From positions 140,538,980 to 140,602,979 of the forward strand of contig CM042139.1 of the NCBI GenBank assembly GCA_023376005.1: a DNA stretch of 64,000 nt, written 5' to 3'. The notes below the pieces were generated by a model. The model saw only the letters and a list, made by a program, of their open reading frames with translations. It was not told the DNA's origin and made no database searches. Shown here piece after piece: positions 1 to 10,649 of the stretch. Each line of letters opens with the position of its first letter. The first letter of the stretch is position 1. The position numbers and the translations under genes are program-made. Source of the DNA: Doryteuthis pealeii (Eukaryota; Mollusca; Cephalopoda; Myopsida; Loliginidae).

Positions 1-714
1 AAATAATTTAATAATTACAGTACTATTTAAAAAAAAATAATACATATAAAATATCTAACGGCTTTCGACTTTCAAACAACTTATACCATCTGTGTCAGTG
101 TATTTGCTTTAGTCAAGCGTCTGTAATTTATAATCGGCTGAAAGGAAATCTTTACAGAAATGAAAAGAAAATGGCGGAACTATTGAAATACTTGAAAGAT
201 TTTCAAAGTTTCTCTCTTTCAAAGAAATATCCGATTAAAAAATTAAATTTAGGGGAAAATCTATTTACATATTATAGCGAAGGAAATCAAGAATATATAA
301 ATTAAAAAGGATTAAATAAAAACCTTTGATAAAGAGGACTTGAGTTTTTGAATGGAAATAAAAGCCGTTGAAAATCAGAGTAGTTTTCTTAGCAACGCTT
401 CGTAGTCTTTGAATGACTTTTAGCATTATTAAAGTTAAAAAGATGTTGCATTCGATAAACATTACTTCTAAAACAAAAGATAAATTTACCCAGGGAATGA
501 TAGCCTCGTGTGGCATACTCCAGAACGATATATGTAGTATGGGCCAACTCAAGTTTTAGTAGTAGTCGTCGTTAGCAGTGAAACAAAACACGCAGTTGTA
601 TAGTCCAAAGTATTTATTCCCAGGCTCGTGGACTCTTTCTCAGAGAGAGAAAATGTAACTTCATGCAAGTACAGAAATGCTCAATAAATCATTGTAGATA
701 AAAAATTAAAGACA
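1..714. other. AT-rich sequence, nothing recognised
   Basis: No open frame in this stretch resembles a known protein, and I see no tRNA-like boxes, terminal repeats or tandem repeats. It is ordinary AT-rich intergenic or intronic DNA as far as I can tell. Confidence 0.6.
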
Positions 715-915
715 ACAATTGGATCTCCATGACTCTTCCTCCCCACCCTTCCCAATCGGTCATCGAAGGTCCACTGAATAGCATCCATTATATGTGCATG
801 GCTGACTGGTGTAGGTTGTTGCTGGTTGACCCACACTGGATTGTCCATGGAAAGGTGCCCAAAGGAGAACGTCACATGATATCTTTCTTGCTTCTCCAGC
901 AATGTCCATCATGTC
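715..915 (-). pseudogene. LINE reverse transcriptase C-terminal tail (fragment)
   Basis: Read on the minus strand this gives GHDGHCWRSKKDIM, then after a one-base frameshift DVLLWAPFHG, QPATTY and CSVDL-like spacing. This is the C-terminal tail of an APE-type LINE polymerase, whose usual form is GHCWRSKDELISDVLLW followed by GRP..TY..QL..D.GC..EDL. The same tail is better preserved at 54640-55260 and again at 30560-30720. There is a frameshift in the middle and a stop near the end, and the rest of the element is missing, so it is a dead 5'-truncated insertion. The family is seen from the motif order; the clade (RTE-like) is my inference. Confidence 0.75.
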
Positions 916-1282
916 CTCTTTGTCTGTAACGTTATGGGGCCCACCGCGTCTTCACGTCTTCAAAACACACGGTGCTATTAGGATTTGTACAAGTCGTATA
1001 TACGAGTCTACACGTTGGCTTCTTTACAAGCGCACACGGATCTAATAGTCCTTCAATGTCCACGAAAGAACCCTTCCACTTTTCTTTAGTTTATCGTCAG
1101 GCAAAGGTATCACCTTACAAGGCAAGTGGTTCTTCGTTGCGGTCAATTAACTTTCTATCTCCACGGGTATCGTTGGACAGAGGAATCTCATTTCATTGAT
1201 AACATCTCCCGTAGTATTTTTCCGTAGTAACGAAGCTGACGATGGAATTGCTTTTCATAAATTTATTCACTGCAAGTTATTG

Positions 1283-1285
<3 letters not shown>

Positions 1286-1371
<86 letters not shown>
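1286..1371. repeat. (GA)n microsatellite
   Basis: An uninterrupted run of about 43 GA units. Open frames reading Arg-Glu repeats through it are artefacts of the repeat. Confidence 0.97.
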
Positions 1372-1373
<2 letters not shown>

Positions 1374-3314
1374 CCCAAACTCTCCCCAAAATCTAAGGTT
1401 CCTTCATTATATAGAAATGGGTGAGGACGTTTCTAGAACATCGTGGAACCTTTAGAATGTTCCAACTGATCTACCAAATTGCACGTGTCACTTAAGAGGT
1501 CAACGGGTCAACCATCCTTTCTTCTGACAAACCGATCAAAATGATTTTTAACAGCAAAATTCTAGACTTCCTGTCTATCGAACCGAGTCACAGGTGATAA
1601 TGAGAATTCCATTATCTTCGTGCTCGCCCGAATGTTTATATTTCTTTTCGGGCCGATTCTTCAAAGGACCACCCAGTACGGTCTGAGAATCATGCTACAT
1701 CCATTAAGCTTTCTGTTTGACACAAGGCCACAATATGGTGTTCCGAATAAGGCGCGCCAATTATGCTACATGTCTTACCCGAATGGTTTGTGTGATCGGA
1801 TTTAAATGATCTTATAGCTAGCTTTTGTTGGGATGTTACTTCCAGGATTGGTTTAGGAAAGCACTCAGCACCCTTGTACCGTTCCCATCTAGCCATGCAG
1901 TAGCAATAACACCGCTACTGCCTGTGCGAATTTTAGCTTTATCTGATCAGAGAGATTGGCTTTCAATATAATCGATAATCTGTTCATATCAATTCATGAC
2001 CTTCTTATGCGTATGTTGACATCGCTTTTTGTAGCCGACATGTTACGACCAAGGTATGCTACATTAACGTATACTATTCCCAAACCTCTAGGCATGAAAT
2101 AACCCGAGACTGGTTGATATGCCGTTAAAATCCATCAACGAACGAAACAACTATCATCTGATATACAGAGTCGGATAACCAGTCAAATATTTCAGACTGG
2201 CCTGGGTCCCTGTTGAGATGATTTACCACCCTAACTCTACCCAAAGTATGTGTTAATTAGGATTTGTTGCTGACAATAATAGAATGTTTACTATAATTTG
2301 TCCTTCGAGAACGTTTCTTCACAATGTGTGTTTCTAGACGATTTCGGCTATTTAATCTTATTCTGTGTCAAGCCACATCGATAATCTAAAGAAGTTGCTA
2401 CTGCACACAAAGTAGATGCTGGTCTAAGCCACAACGATACAAGACGAGGAGATGACAACGTGTTTATAAAAAAGAATTTAGTCAGACACCTGGTTATAGA
2501 AAAATACCACGAACTATTACTATGTTTTAACCTCCCTCTACAGCGGTCTAAAATCAGGAACATGATAAGAAAGAAAATAATTATATACAAAGAGAAATTA
2601 CGATCAGTTTTTAAGAGGATCTTTTTTTTTACCTAATGCTACTTATTCGTCAGTCATCTGAAACGTCATTTCTGTTTATTTACTGTAACACGTAGCTGGT
2701 AATGTGCGAAAAGTGGATATTTAATTCGTCTAGCCATTTATGAGGGAAATATAATTATATTAGATCCTATCAAAATATGAAAATCAGAAGCTATTTATAT
2801 CAGAAGTTACATATTTTGTAATCTGACACTCACTTGTACATATAATCTAGATCAAACTGTGCATAGATTATCTTGGGTTCCCACGCCTGGTTGATACACA
2901 CACAATCAATCAGGTCTATACAATATAGAAAAAAGAGACCATATCAAGATACATACAAAAACACACACGATTCACAAACATGAACAAACATATGCACACG
3001 TCGCATATATTTTTAACCAAGCGCTTTCAATCACGTTACTGGTCGTTCACATGAGCATTACTGGTTTTTCTTATTGTTTGGTGCGAGTTTTATTCATTTG
3101 GAAAGTTTCATTGCAGTTTTTAGCGGGGCTATGGGTAAAGCGTTGATTAGTGCCGGTGTTAAATCCTATTTCATGGATGTTAGTTTTTTATGCATTTTCC
3201 TGAGGATACCGATATACAGAAAAAAAGAAGACAGCTTGAACGTTTAAACATGCAAATCATAGAGAAGAAATATTCCGTGGTATTTAACGAATCTGCTTAA
3301 ACACACCACCCACC
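1372..3314. other. No gene seen; one short repeat fragment
   Basis: Open frames here are short and have no recognisable motif. At about 2080-2140 the minus strand carries the family D leader (TTAACGGCATATCAACC followed by GGTTATTTCATGCCTAG), which also occurs near 26345, 47390 and 51002. Nothing else is recognised. Confidence 0.55.
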
Positions 3315-3333
3315 CACACACACACACACACAC

Positions 3334-3401
<68 letters not shown>

Positions 3402-3402
3402 A
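3315..3402. repeat. (CA)n-(TA)n-(GA)n compound microsatellite
   Basis: Three dinucleotide runs follow each other without a break. The order CA, TA, GA is typical of this window. Confidence 0.95.
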
Positions 3403-4230
3403 TATACGAGTCTTTCTGTGCATGATTTGCATATAGGAATGCATTTGTATCTATCTGGTCGAACTTACGCTAAGATGGATTTTTCATAAATATTTCCGCT
3501 TCGTACACAGCATTAAAATAATTAAATAACGAAACAAACGATACTATTTATAAATTTCGAACAAGTTACCTCATTCCTTTTTTTCTGCATCCATAGATGA
3601 ATAACATTTTAAAATTAGAAATTTGTAGAAGGTTCTCGTTTTTTTTTTCTTTGTTTTTTTTTTTCAAATTCTTTGAGGAATTCCTAATCCAGGATATTTT
3701 GATCGTAGCATTCATTGTGCTTTCATTTTTGTCTTATTTTTTCTCTTTTGTTGTTGCTTTCTCTCCGGCATCTTCATCAGTCAGTTCTTTCAGTGTGAGA
3801 TTGCGTTTTATTCCTGAAACAGCTAATTGAAATTCAACTCAAGCACAATATCGGTGTCATCGGAATCAATATCTTTTAAATACACTTCAATGATCTTCAA
3901 TGGTTTAGAAAAAGAAAGAAGCAGAATGAAGGTTTGAATATACTAAAAAATAAAAGAGATAGAGAAACATAAAGTCTAACCAAAGAAAGATCGATCGTTA
4001 GAGAGGAGGACACGTAGTTGGCAGGGCCTGGTTGAGAAGTTTGGACAACAGACGAATGTGCGTAAATGAAAGAAAAAAAAAAGGAATTTGCTTCAGGACT
4101 AAAATTAGCGAATACGTTTTTTTTTTAAGAATTGAAGGGATGACTTTAAAATATAATCTCATTGTCAGTTTAATATCTTTATCATTTATGAATTGGACGC
4201 AGGTTTATAAATAGAAATTATGCTTCTATA
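3403..4230. other. No gene seen
   Basis: The stretch contains T-rich runs near 3635-3665 and A-rich runs near 4068-4082. A CTGATGA-like word at about 3772 lacks the rest of a hammerhead core. No feature is supported. Confidence 0.5.
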
Positions 4231-4600
4231 AATGGATTTGCGATGTAGGCTCATGTTTAAAGAATCGTGGTTATGTATCTTTCTATCTCCTCTTCTGTCT
4301 CACTGTCAGTATGTCCTCTGTATTGTGTGGGTTTGTTGAGGCGAAAAGAGTTAAAACCCTGGACGAAGCTGTCTAAATTTTCAGATAGCGATAATACCCT
4401 TGAGAAATGTATGAATCCATTTATTCTCCTTCCAGCAATGGTTAAATAGTTCTGAAGACAGGGCACTTTAAACTTGGTTAAGCAACCGGTCTAGAGGAGG
4501 GAAAACTCTGAATTTAAACCTGTTAAACTCCGTTGAAGAGACTGACATTGTGTCACGTCCTCTTCATGCGGAGGGGTTAGTAAATACATATGTCTGCTGT
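4231..4600 (+). mobile_element. SINE-like repeat, family B copy
   Basis: The body matches other copies in this window: 'atccatttattctccttcc', then 'ggttaagcaaccggtct', then 'aactctgaatttaaacctgt'. The same order occurs at 18625-18930 and 35890-36115, and inverted at 4840-5080, 8895-9125, 24320-24540 and 35690-35860. Copies with a preserved head start with tRNA-like A and B boxes, so I take it as a tRNA-derived SINE. The head is not clear in this copy. Confidence 0.6.
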
Positions 4601-4605
4601 ACATA

Positions 4606-4655
4606 TCTCTCTCTCTCTCTCTCTCTCTCTATATCTTATATATATATATATATTA

Positions 4656-4691
<36 letters not shown>
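4606..4691. repeat. (CT)n-(TA)n compound microsatellite
   Basis: A CT run passes into an interrupted TA run containing TTATA breaks. Confidence 0.93.
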
Positions 4692-4694
<3 letters not shown>

Positions 4695-5080
4695 AGTGGA
4701 GACATCCTAGTAAGCGGGTTCGAATTTCAGTCACGCTATTACGTTCCCTTTCGGCCAAATTCCCTTTAAAAATGTATTAACACTTTTATCTCCTCAACTA
4801 TGGGTTAAATACTATGCATTTACTCAACCAGTCCGCTACAGCAGAATGCGAAACAATGTCAATTTTTAAGCGGAGTCTAACAGGTTTGAATTCAGTTTTC
4901 CGCTCGAGATTTGTTGCCTAACTAAGGTTAAAGAGCCCTGGCACCCTCCAATTTACCCATAACTCGAAGGAGAATAGTTGGATGGATACCTTTCTTAAGA
5001 GTATTAGCATTACGTCAAATGCAAAAGGAATTGAACTTGGTTCGCCAAGTCCATTTCCTGCGACAATAAACTTTACACAA
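4692..5080. mobile_element. tRNA-like fragment plus inverted SINE family B copy
   Basis: From 4692 the plus strand has a tRNA B-box-like GGGTTCGAATTTC inside 'agtaagcgggttcgaat', like units at 45.7 and 46.2 kb. From about 4840 the sequence is the reverse complement of family B ('ctaacaggtttgaattcag', 'ctaactaaggttaaagagc', 'gagaatagttggatggat'). Two SINE-like pieces therefore meet here. Exact ends cannot be set by eye. Confidence 0.55.
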
Positions 5081-5836
5081 CATACACCTCCTAAAATTGC
5101 TTAACTTGTACTACTACTTTTCTTTTACAAGGATAACTTGGGCATCAAATAACCCACAAAGTTTGATATATCATTAAAACCAAAAAGCCAAAGGAAACTT
5201 AGGTTTAGTAACGGGCATAGGAGCTGGATAACTCTACATTAAAACACCATATCAAAAAATTATGGTGACAACGTGAGACTAATTATTATTAATGTTTCAC
5301 ATGATTTATTTTATAGAATTGCACCTATGACAAGAAATTCATTTTAATTACGTTTTTAAATTAATTGAATTTGACATATTTTATACCAGCGGGAGAATAA
5401 AGGCATCCTATGATGATTAGCTGGCTCATTCTGGCAGATCCATTAGTACTGAATAGCGAATTCAAGTCTCGCTGATGCCCAATACTTATGACCTCGTTGG
5501 GGAAAATAGCTGCAAAATATTCTGCCGTAAAATATAATTCATTATCATAGAGAAATTAATATGTACGTGTCCTTATAATAATTTAATGTTTGCCAGAACA
5601 CTAACTACACCAGGTGTTGAGGTACCAGTTCTGGATCTCTAAGGATTGTAGATTACACATTAATTGCTATAAATCCTCGATCCACTTGTATTCTGAGTGG
5701 TAGTACGTGTTAGGGCCCCATCTATGTGTTGCATACTGGCATCAAAATCTATATATGCTATATAGCGGCTTCAAATTCACGGCCCTACTTCGTGTACGTT
5801 AGTAGTCGGACATAGAAAATCACAACACATGGGTAT
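5081..5836. other. No gene; scattered repeat scraps
   Basis: At 5150-5190 the family D leader appears on the minus strand. At 5405-5500 a tRNA-like scrap contains 'gaattcaagtctcgctgatgc', similar to the tandem tRNA-like units at 36.2 kb. Around 5620-5760 a stretch including 'gagtggtagtacgtgt' recurs near 62670. I see no coding sequence. Confidence 0.45.
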
Positions 5837-6238
5837 TGTAAAAACTTGCGTTTATTTCTTTTCCTCGGGTGGTGGGTGGCGAGCGCTGACAATGACTACT
5901 ACTACTGCTGGGATGGTGAGGGAAAGGGTGGCTGGTGGCGTCTCACCGCCCTTGGTCGCGACGGACCGTGTCGACGTGCTCTGTTCGCCGTCCGCTGTCT
6001 GACTCTCTCCTGACCTGGGATCGCTGACTTCCTTTTATATATATCAAACGCCTACGCGTTTTCTTTTGTTATCTATCAGCGGACAAATCTATTTCCGAAC
6101 TTATTGTTACCCATCCTTCTTTGTTCGCTTTACCCGGAAAAAGTCCTTTTTTACCATTTTCGTCTTCTCCTGCCTCGATCCAAACGGAAGACCCTATTTC
6201 CGTTTTCACCTTCTTTTAAATATCTTCAATATACAACA
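5837..6238 (-). mobile_element. Probable solo LTR
   Basis: Read on the minus strand this ~402-bp block starts TGTTGTATATTG and ends TTTTTACA, so it has TG...CA ends. It contains a TATA box (TATATATAAAAGG), a GC-rich transcribed region, and an AATAAA signal shortly before the end. That order, promoter then polyadenylation signal, is the usual LTR layout. Its GC-rich core is unlike its surroundings. No gag-pol sequence lies on either side, so it would be a solo LTR left by recombination. A clean target duplication is not evident: CATGT occurs at both flanks but would need slightly different ends. A CpG-rich host promoter is the main alternative. Confidence 0.55.
6031..6043 (-). promoter_or_regulatory. 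TATA box of the putative LTR
   Basis: The minus strand reads TATATATAAAAGG, followed by GC-rich sequence with repeated CG. Transcription would run leftwards. The AATAAA on the same strand (5851-5856) lies about 175 bp downstream. Confidence 0.5.
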
Positions 6239-6565
6239 TGTGGTTAAAATAGGTATTAAAAGAAATATTAGTATCACATGGCAATACTTTATATCATATT
6301 ACGGTGTGTATATTATTTGTAATAAGAATAGTTATTTGCAAACATACTTCCCTATTAAGTATTAGTTTTATTAGTTACTTGAAATTATATAATAGCGTTA
6401 AAAGTAATGATGTTAGATAGGAATACTTTGAACCCAATAACTGGGAGCAAAGGAATTATTATTTTTAAATCACAGTACCAACTTCAAACTATATAATTGT
6501 GTATGCATTATTAATAATATTTCAAAATACTCAAAACAATACAATTGAGTTTTTAATTATTTTTA
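6239..6565. other. AT-rich, nothing recognised
   Basis: No motif, repeat or coding signal seen between the LTR-like block and the Helitron end. Confidence 0.5.
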
Positions 6566-7174
6566 CTAGCAAATATATGCACCCGTTGGGTGCAAGTATT
6601 TAAGTTTTAATGTAATAAAATATTATATTAAATTAGAAAGGCTAATGAAACTAAATGAGATAAAAAGATTTGAAACAGAGGGGGGTATAATCGAAAAATA
6701 CAACAACTTTGAAACTATCTCTTCCATCATTTTCCATCACTTCCATCTTTTCTTGATATTTTTTTCATAATTCAACTATTTAGTTAAATTAGGAAGTAAG
6801 GAATAAAATGACAGTTATTTTTCTTATAAATGGATTTCTTTTAAGATTTATTTAAGAGATTTTTGCTCATACTTATTAAAATAAAACCAAAACATATAAA
6901 TCAATAATACCGACCACATTTATTAGGCAGATTAGCCATCCCGTTTAAACTATAAATCTCTATTTTGTTGTATATATAAATACAATTGCATGTTATTAGT
7001 ATGTATATAAAGCGAACAGTATTGATAATGTAAAACAATTTTATTAATAATTGGCGTTTAATTAAAAAAAAAATCATGGAGAATTTGACGTAAATAACTA
7101 AGGGATTTGTGACTTGGATACTGATAAAATTTTGGTTACATACACACAAACACATAATGTCCATTATAATAAGA
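6566..7174 (-). mobile_element. Non-autonomous Helitron, copy 1
   Basis: On the minus strand the element starts TCTTATTATAATGG after a host A and ends with the hairpin GCACCCAACGGGTGC, a short spacer and CTAG before a host T. These are the Helitron hallmarks: 5' TC, 3' hairpin about 10 nt before CTRR, insertion between A and T, and no target duplication. At 609 bp with no Rep-helicase frame it is non-autonomous. Copies 2 (8098-8740) and 3 (26825-27721) share the ends and most of the interior. Confidence 0.8.
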
Positions 7175-7521
7175 TTATATAAAAATACTTTATATCATAT
7201 AAGTCTGGGCAACAAAAAGGATTATATGGAAACTAAGCACTGATACAAAGGTGCTAGTTCTGAAAGCTTACTGAATTCTCAAAAGTATTCATTAAGATGT
7301 TTCAATTTTAGTTGTTGTTGATAGCGGAAGGTCATGACTTCATTTATCAAGGTTCAACAAACCCTGAAGCGGTTTCACCTTTAAAATGACAAATTCAAAC
7401 TCTGTAAATAGAAAATGTAAAAAAAGAAAATCTATTAGGAATTAGGAATTTAACTCGATGTAAAGACTCTAAGAAAATAAGCAACCATATATTTGTATCA
7501 AAATACATTTACTTACACGAA

Positions 7522-7522
7522 T

Positions 7523-7603
<81 letters not shown>

Positions 7604-7641
7604 AAATATACATACATATATATATATATATATATACATAC
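7522..7641. repeat. (CA)n-(TA)n compound microsatellite
   Basis: A CA run passes into a long interrupted TA run. Confidence 0.93.
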
Positions 7642-7718
7642 TTAATAATAATAGAAAAGTTGCAGAAACACACACAACCTATCAAATATCGGACATATTC
7701 TGCTAAAATAATAACTCA

Positions 7719-7758
7719 ATGCATGAAGAAGACAACAGATCAGAAACACGTGTCGCAT
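7719..7758 (+). ncRNA. Hammerhead ribozyme relic
   Basis: Stem I is ATGC/GCAT (7719-7722 with 7755-7758). The core reads ATGAAGA instead of CTGAAGA, so C3 is replaced by A. GAAAC is intact at 7743-7747, stem III is the palindrome ACACGTGT, and the cleavage triplet is GTC at 7752-7754. Stem II is short and weak. The C3 change should abolish cleavage. It lies between two (TA)n tracts, like the intact copies. Confidence 0.5.
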
Positions 7759-7867
7759 ATGTAAGATAAAAAGAATTACAAAAGATTTTCTGAGAACATT
7801 ATACATTTTACGGACCTTCTTTTTTATAAAACATTAAATTTTCTCCCGTTGGAACTAGAACAACATA

Positions 7868-7869
7868 TA

Positions 7870-7919
<50 letters not shown>
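7868..7919. repeat. (TA)n microsatellite
   Basis: About 25 TA units with one break. Confidence 0.95.
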
Positions 7920-7933
7920 TCGCATTAATAATG

Positions 7934-8075
7934 TAGTTGCTATATTTATAAGTAAAGAGTGCTCAATATCATTGATAGAGCATGCGGTCTTTAAGTTAGA
8001 GTAGCGAAGACAATAATTCAAGGGTTCTTAGTAACTGACAGTTTATCTTCTATGCGATTTTCAAACGAAATTGAT
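7934..8075 (+). repeat. Dispersed repeat F, copy 1
   Basis: Shared with 41705-41830: both contain 'tcaatatcattgataga', then a variable part, then 'ctgacagttt' and 'tatgcgattttcaaac'. In both places the repeat touches a (TA)n tract and a hammerhead motif lies within about 250 bp. It may be body sequence of a hammerhead-bearing retroelement; no coding potential is visible. Confidence 0.6.
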
Positions 8076-8097
8076 TATTTGTTTGTATTATTCCTTA

Positions 8098-8740
8098 CTA
8101 GCAAATATATGCACCCTCCGGGTGCAAGTATTTAAGTTAAATTTTATAATAAAATATCATATCAAATTAGAAAGGCTAATGAAACTGAATAAGAATGTAG
8201 ATAAAAAGATTTTGAACAGAGGGGGTATGATTGAAAAATAGAACAACTTTGAAACTAACTCTTCCATCATTTTCCGTTAATCCCGTCTTTCATTGGTAAA
8301 TGTTCCTAATTAAACTGTTTAGTTAAAATAGGAAGTAAAGAATAATATTACAGTTATTTCTTCTTGTTAATGGATTTATTTTAAGATTTATCCCCGAGAT
8401 TTTTGCTCATATTCAATAAGATAAAACCAAACAATTAGAAATCAATAATACTAAGCATATATTTATCAAAATCAATTTTTAAAGATCAATATGCAAATTA
8501 GCCTTCCTGTTCATACTGTAAACGTCTATTTTGTTGTATATATAAATACAATTGCATGTTATTAGTATGTAGATATGGTCAACAGTGTAAGTAATGTAAA
8601 ACAATTTTATTAATAATTGAGGTTTAAATAAAAATAAAATCATGGAGAATATGATGTAAATAACTAAAGGAATTGTGACTTGTATAGTAATATAGTTTCG
8701 GTTACAGACAGACAAACCCACAATCTCCATGATAATAAGA
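8098..8740 (-). mobile_element. Non-autonomous Helitron, copy 2
   Basis: Same family as 6566-7174. The minus strand begins TCTTATTATC, ends with the hairpin GCACCCGGAGGGTGC and CTAG, and sits between host A and T. The hairpin loop differs from copy 1 while the arms still pair, which supports a real terminal hairpin. Confidence 0.8.
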
Positions 8741-8894
8741 TATGCTATTGTGTGGTGCATCATGGGATGTGTCAAATACCTGAGTCATGGTGGGTTACTT
8801 TAGTTTGTGACACTATCCTCTCTTCTAAAAAACTAATTTTTGATGTTCACTCAATATATTTACCAACCCGTCAACCACGGAAAAGATACAACAC

Positions 8895-9125
8895 AAATGG
8901 AATTTTTAAGCGATGTTCACCTGGATTGATTTCAGTGTTTTCCAGAGACTGTTTGCTATATCAAGGTTAAACTGCCCAGTATACCCCATTTTTTTCCATA
9001 GCTGGGGATATATACATTAATTCCTGCCTTTCTCAACAGCATTAGCACGAAGTAAAACCCATACAGTCTCGTCCAGGATTTGAACTCGTGTTGCCGGGTC
9101 TATTTATTGAGTCGGTAACCGATTT
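8895..9125 (-). mobile_element. SINE-like repeat, family B copy (inverted)
   Basis: This is the reverse complement of family B: 'tttcagtgttttccagaga', 'caaggttaaactgccc', then 'ctcaacagcattagcac', then 'caggatttgaactcgtgttg', where the reverse complement carries a B-box-like GTTCAAATCC. It is diverged from the 24.4-kb and 35.7-kb copies. Confidence 0.6.
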
Positions 9126-9229
9126 TCACTCTGTATGATATAATGTTTATTCTTTAAAATAATCTCAATTGCAGGGTGGTGTTGAAGATTATTAATGACT
9201 TCATATATCAATAATTATAATCGATATAT

Positions 9230-9259
9230 TCACACACACACACTCACACACACACACAT

Positions 9260-9292
<33 letters not shown>

Positions 9293-9320
9293 ATATATAT
9301 ATATATATAATATATTTATA
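9230..9320. repeat. (CA)n-(TA)n compound microsatellite
   Basis: CA run with a few substitutions followed by an interrupted TA run. Confidence 0.93.
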
Positions 9321-9469
9321 TTTATACATTTTTGGGTGGGTACAAAATTTTATTACTGCTGTAAATAGACCTCTTAACAGATTCATTATAAGGAGAAAAA
9401 TAAGAACTAAATATTTTTCTTCTTTCTTATACTATAGAAGGGGGTAAAGGGAGAGTAAAAACGAGTTGT

Positions 9470-9505
9470 CAGCTGACATGTTTCGATCCTCACTCAACAG
9501 AGCTA
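9470..9505 (-). ncRNA. Hammerhead-like motif 3' of the PLE endonuclease
   Basis: On the minus strand stem I is TAGCT/AGCTG, the core is CTGTTGA, and GAAAC is followed by a palindromic ACATGT stem III with a GTC cleavage site. Position A6 is replaced by U and stem II is weak, so this copy is probably inactive. It lies about 130 bp downstream of the end of the PLE endonuclease frame on the same strand, where PLE hammerheads are expected. Confidence 0.6.
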
Positions 9506-9633
9506 AATATCGAGGATAATAAAAAATAAAATAGAATAGGTCAAGTACAAAAAAAAGGCAAAAAAAGAATAAGACAATTTCTCTTTTCTTCTTTCTTTCT
9601 CCTTTTCTATACCTCAAAACAGGGGGAGAAGAT

Positions 9634-10341
9634 CTAAATGTTGATGATATTCAAACCGAGTAAGCTCCCTCCCCTTTGCTTGCAAAGAGAAGGCTTACTG
9701 GTTAGAATATATAGTGTCTCCAATATTTTGAGGTGATAGAAAGAGTGTGATCCGCTCTCAACCGAGAACCAGTCATCTCTAAATAAGTTGGCACAATTAG
9801 GATTATTTATTAGATGCTCGCCTATAGAGGAACCATACGTGTTTCTCAGTGCATCGTTAGGACCGACGGTTCCATTTCTAATCTTGGTGGGGACGTGTTG
9901 CTTAATGCGGGCATCTAACCGCTGGTTTGTTCTTCCTATGTATTGCACACCGCAAATACATTTATATGATTAAATAATGGAGCTATTATGGTGGGGGGGA
10001 ATAACATCCTTGCAATTGGGTACCAACTTAGGTCTTGTTTTGAAAACAACACTTAGATTAAAGGAAGGGTAACAATACTGTACGCACCGGGAAATTTGCC
10101 TTGAAAATCTCTCTGATACATCACCTAACCACGGTAGGCGTTGATATACCGGACATTTTTCGACAGTAGCAGGTTTAATTTTGTTAAAGTCAAGTATTTT
10201 ATGTTGAATAACGGATTTTACAATATCTAAGTGTACATTTGTGTATGAATACGTATGTATGATCACTTCTGCTGATGCACACTGAAGATCGTTTAACATC
10301 AAAGATTCTAATGACTCTTGGCACAGGAGCGTAAATCTGGT
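9634..10341 (-). pseudogene. Penelope-like element, C-terminal GIY-YIG endonuclease
   Basis: The frame is open from 10341 to 9634 except for one TAA at 9970-9972. Downstream of that stop it reads CICGVQYIGRTNQRL, then IKQH, then GEHLINN and LETLYI. That is the GIY-YIG fold order: YIG with the following Arg, the conserved His, and the C-terminal Glu-Leu segment. Upstream is the PLE linker with LPWLG, then CVQYCYPSFNLSVVFKTRP. The reverse transcriptase is absent, so this is a 5'-truncated insertion. PLE enzymes nick the target DNA and prime reverse transcription. Only one nonsense codon suggests a fairly young copy. A hammerhead-like motif follows at 9470-9505. Confidence 0.85.
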
Positions 10342-10377
10342 TCAAAGAAATTTGTTTTAAAAACATAGAACAGATAA

Positions 10378-10636
10378 ACGGGGTTTGCTCAGTCGGTAGA
10401 GCGTTCGGCTAGAAACCACAAGGTTCCTAGTTCGATACCGGTCCTCGCCAACTCAGCGTATGAGTAGCACAGGGATATGTGCGGTAAAGTAAGGAGCTGA
10501 TGGTAGGAGTGGCGCTCCACCTCAGACGCAAAAACAATCTCCTTGGTCTAGCGCTATTGAAAAGGGGATAGACTCCCTCGCTGACTGGCTGATACCGACT
10601 TTAGGCCGCCCCGACGACTTTACTTTTACTTTTTAC
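10378..10636 (+). mobile_element. tRNA-derived SINE, family A
   Basis: The head looks like a tRNA: an A-box-like TTGCTCAGTCGG at 10385 and a B-box-like AGTTCGATACC at 10430. These are internal RNA polymerase III promoter elements. The tRNA-unrelated body runs through 'gctgatggtaggagtggcg' and 'tctccttggtctagcgctat' to a tail rich in 'acttttactttt'. Inverted copies lie at 20115-20370, 25962-26190 and 60340-60598. tRNA-derived SINEs are known from octopus and squid; matching this one to a named family needs a library. Confidence 0.85.
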
Positions 10637-10649
10637 CGTAGGTATTCAC

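Noticed and set aside
1196..1424. Open frames of Arg-Glu repeats, and similar His-Thr, Ile-Tyr, Val-Cys and Ser-Leu frames at many places
   Set aside because: They are translations of dinucleotide microsatellites and have no non-repeat domain.
3765..3800. Hammerhead from CTGATGA on the minus strand
   Set aside because: GAAA follows, but stem II, stem III and a NUH site that would close stem I are missing.
5870..6060. CpG-rich promoter of a host gene
   Set aside because: The ordered TATA box, AATAAA and TG...CA ends fit an LTR better, and no gene follows on either strand. Not fully excluded.
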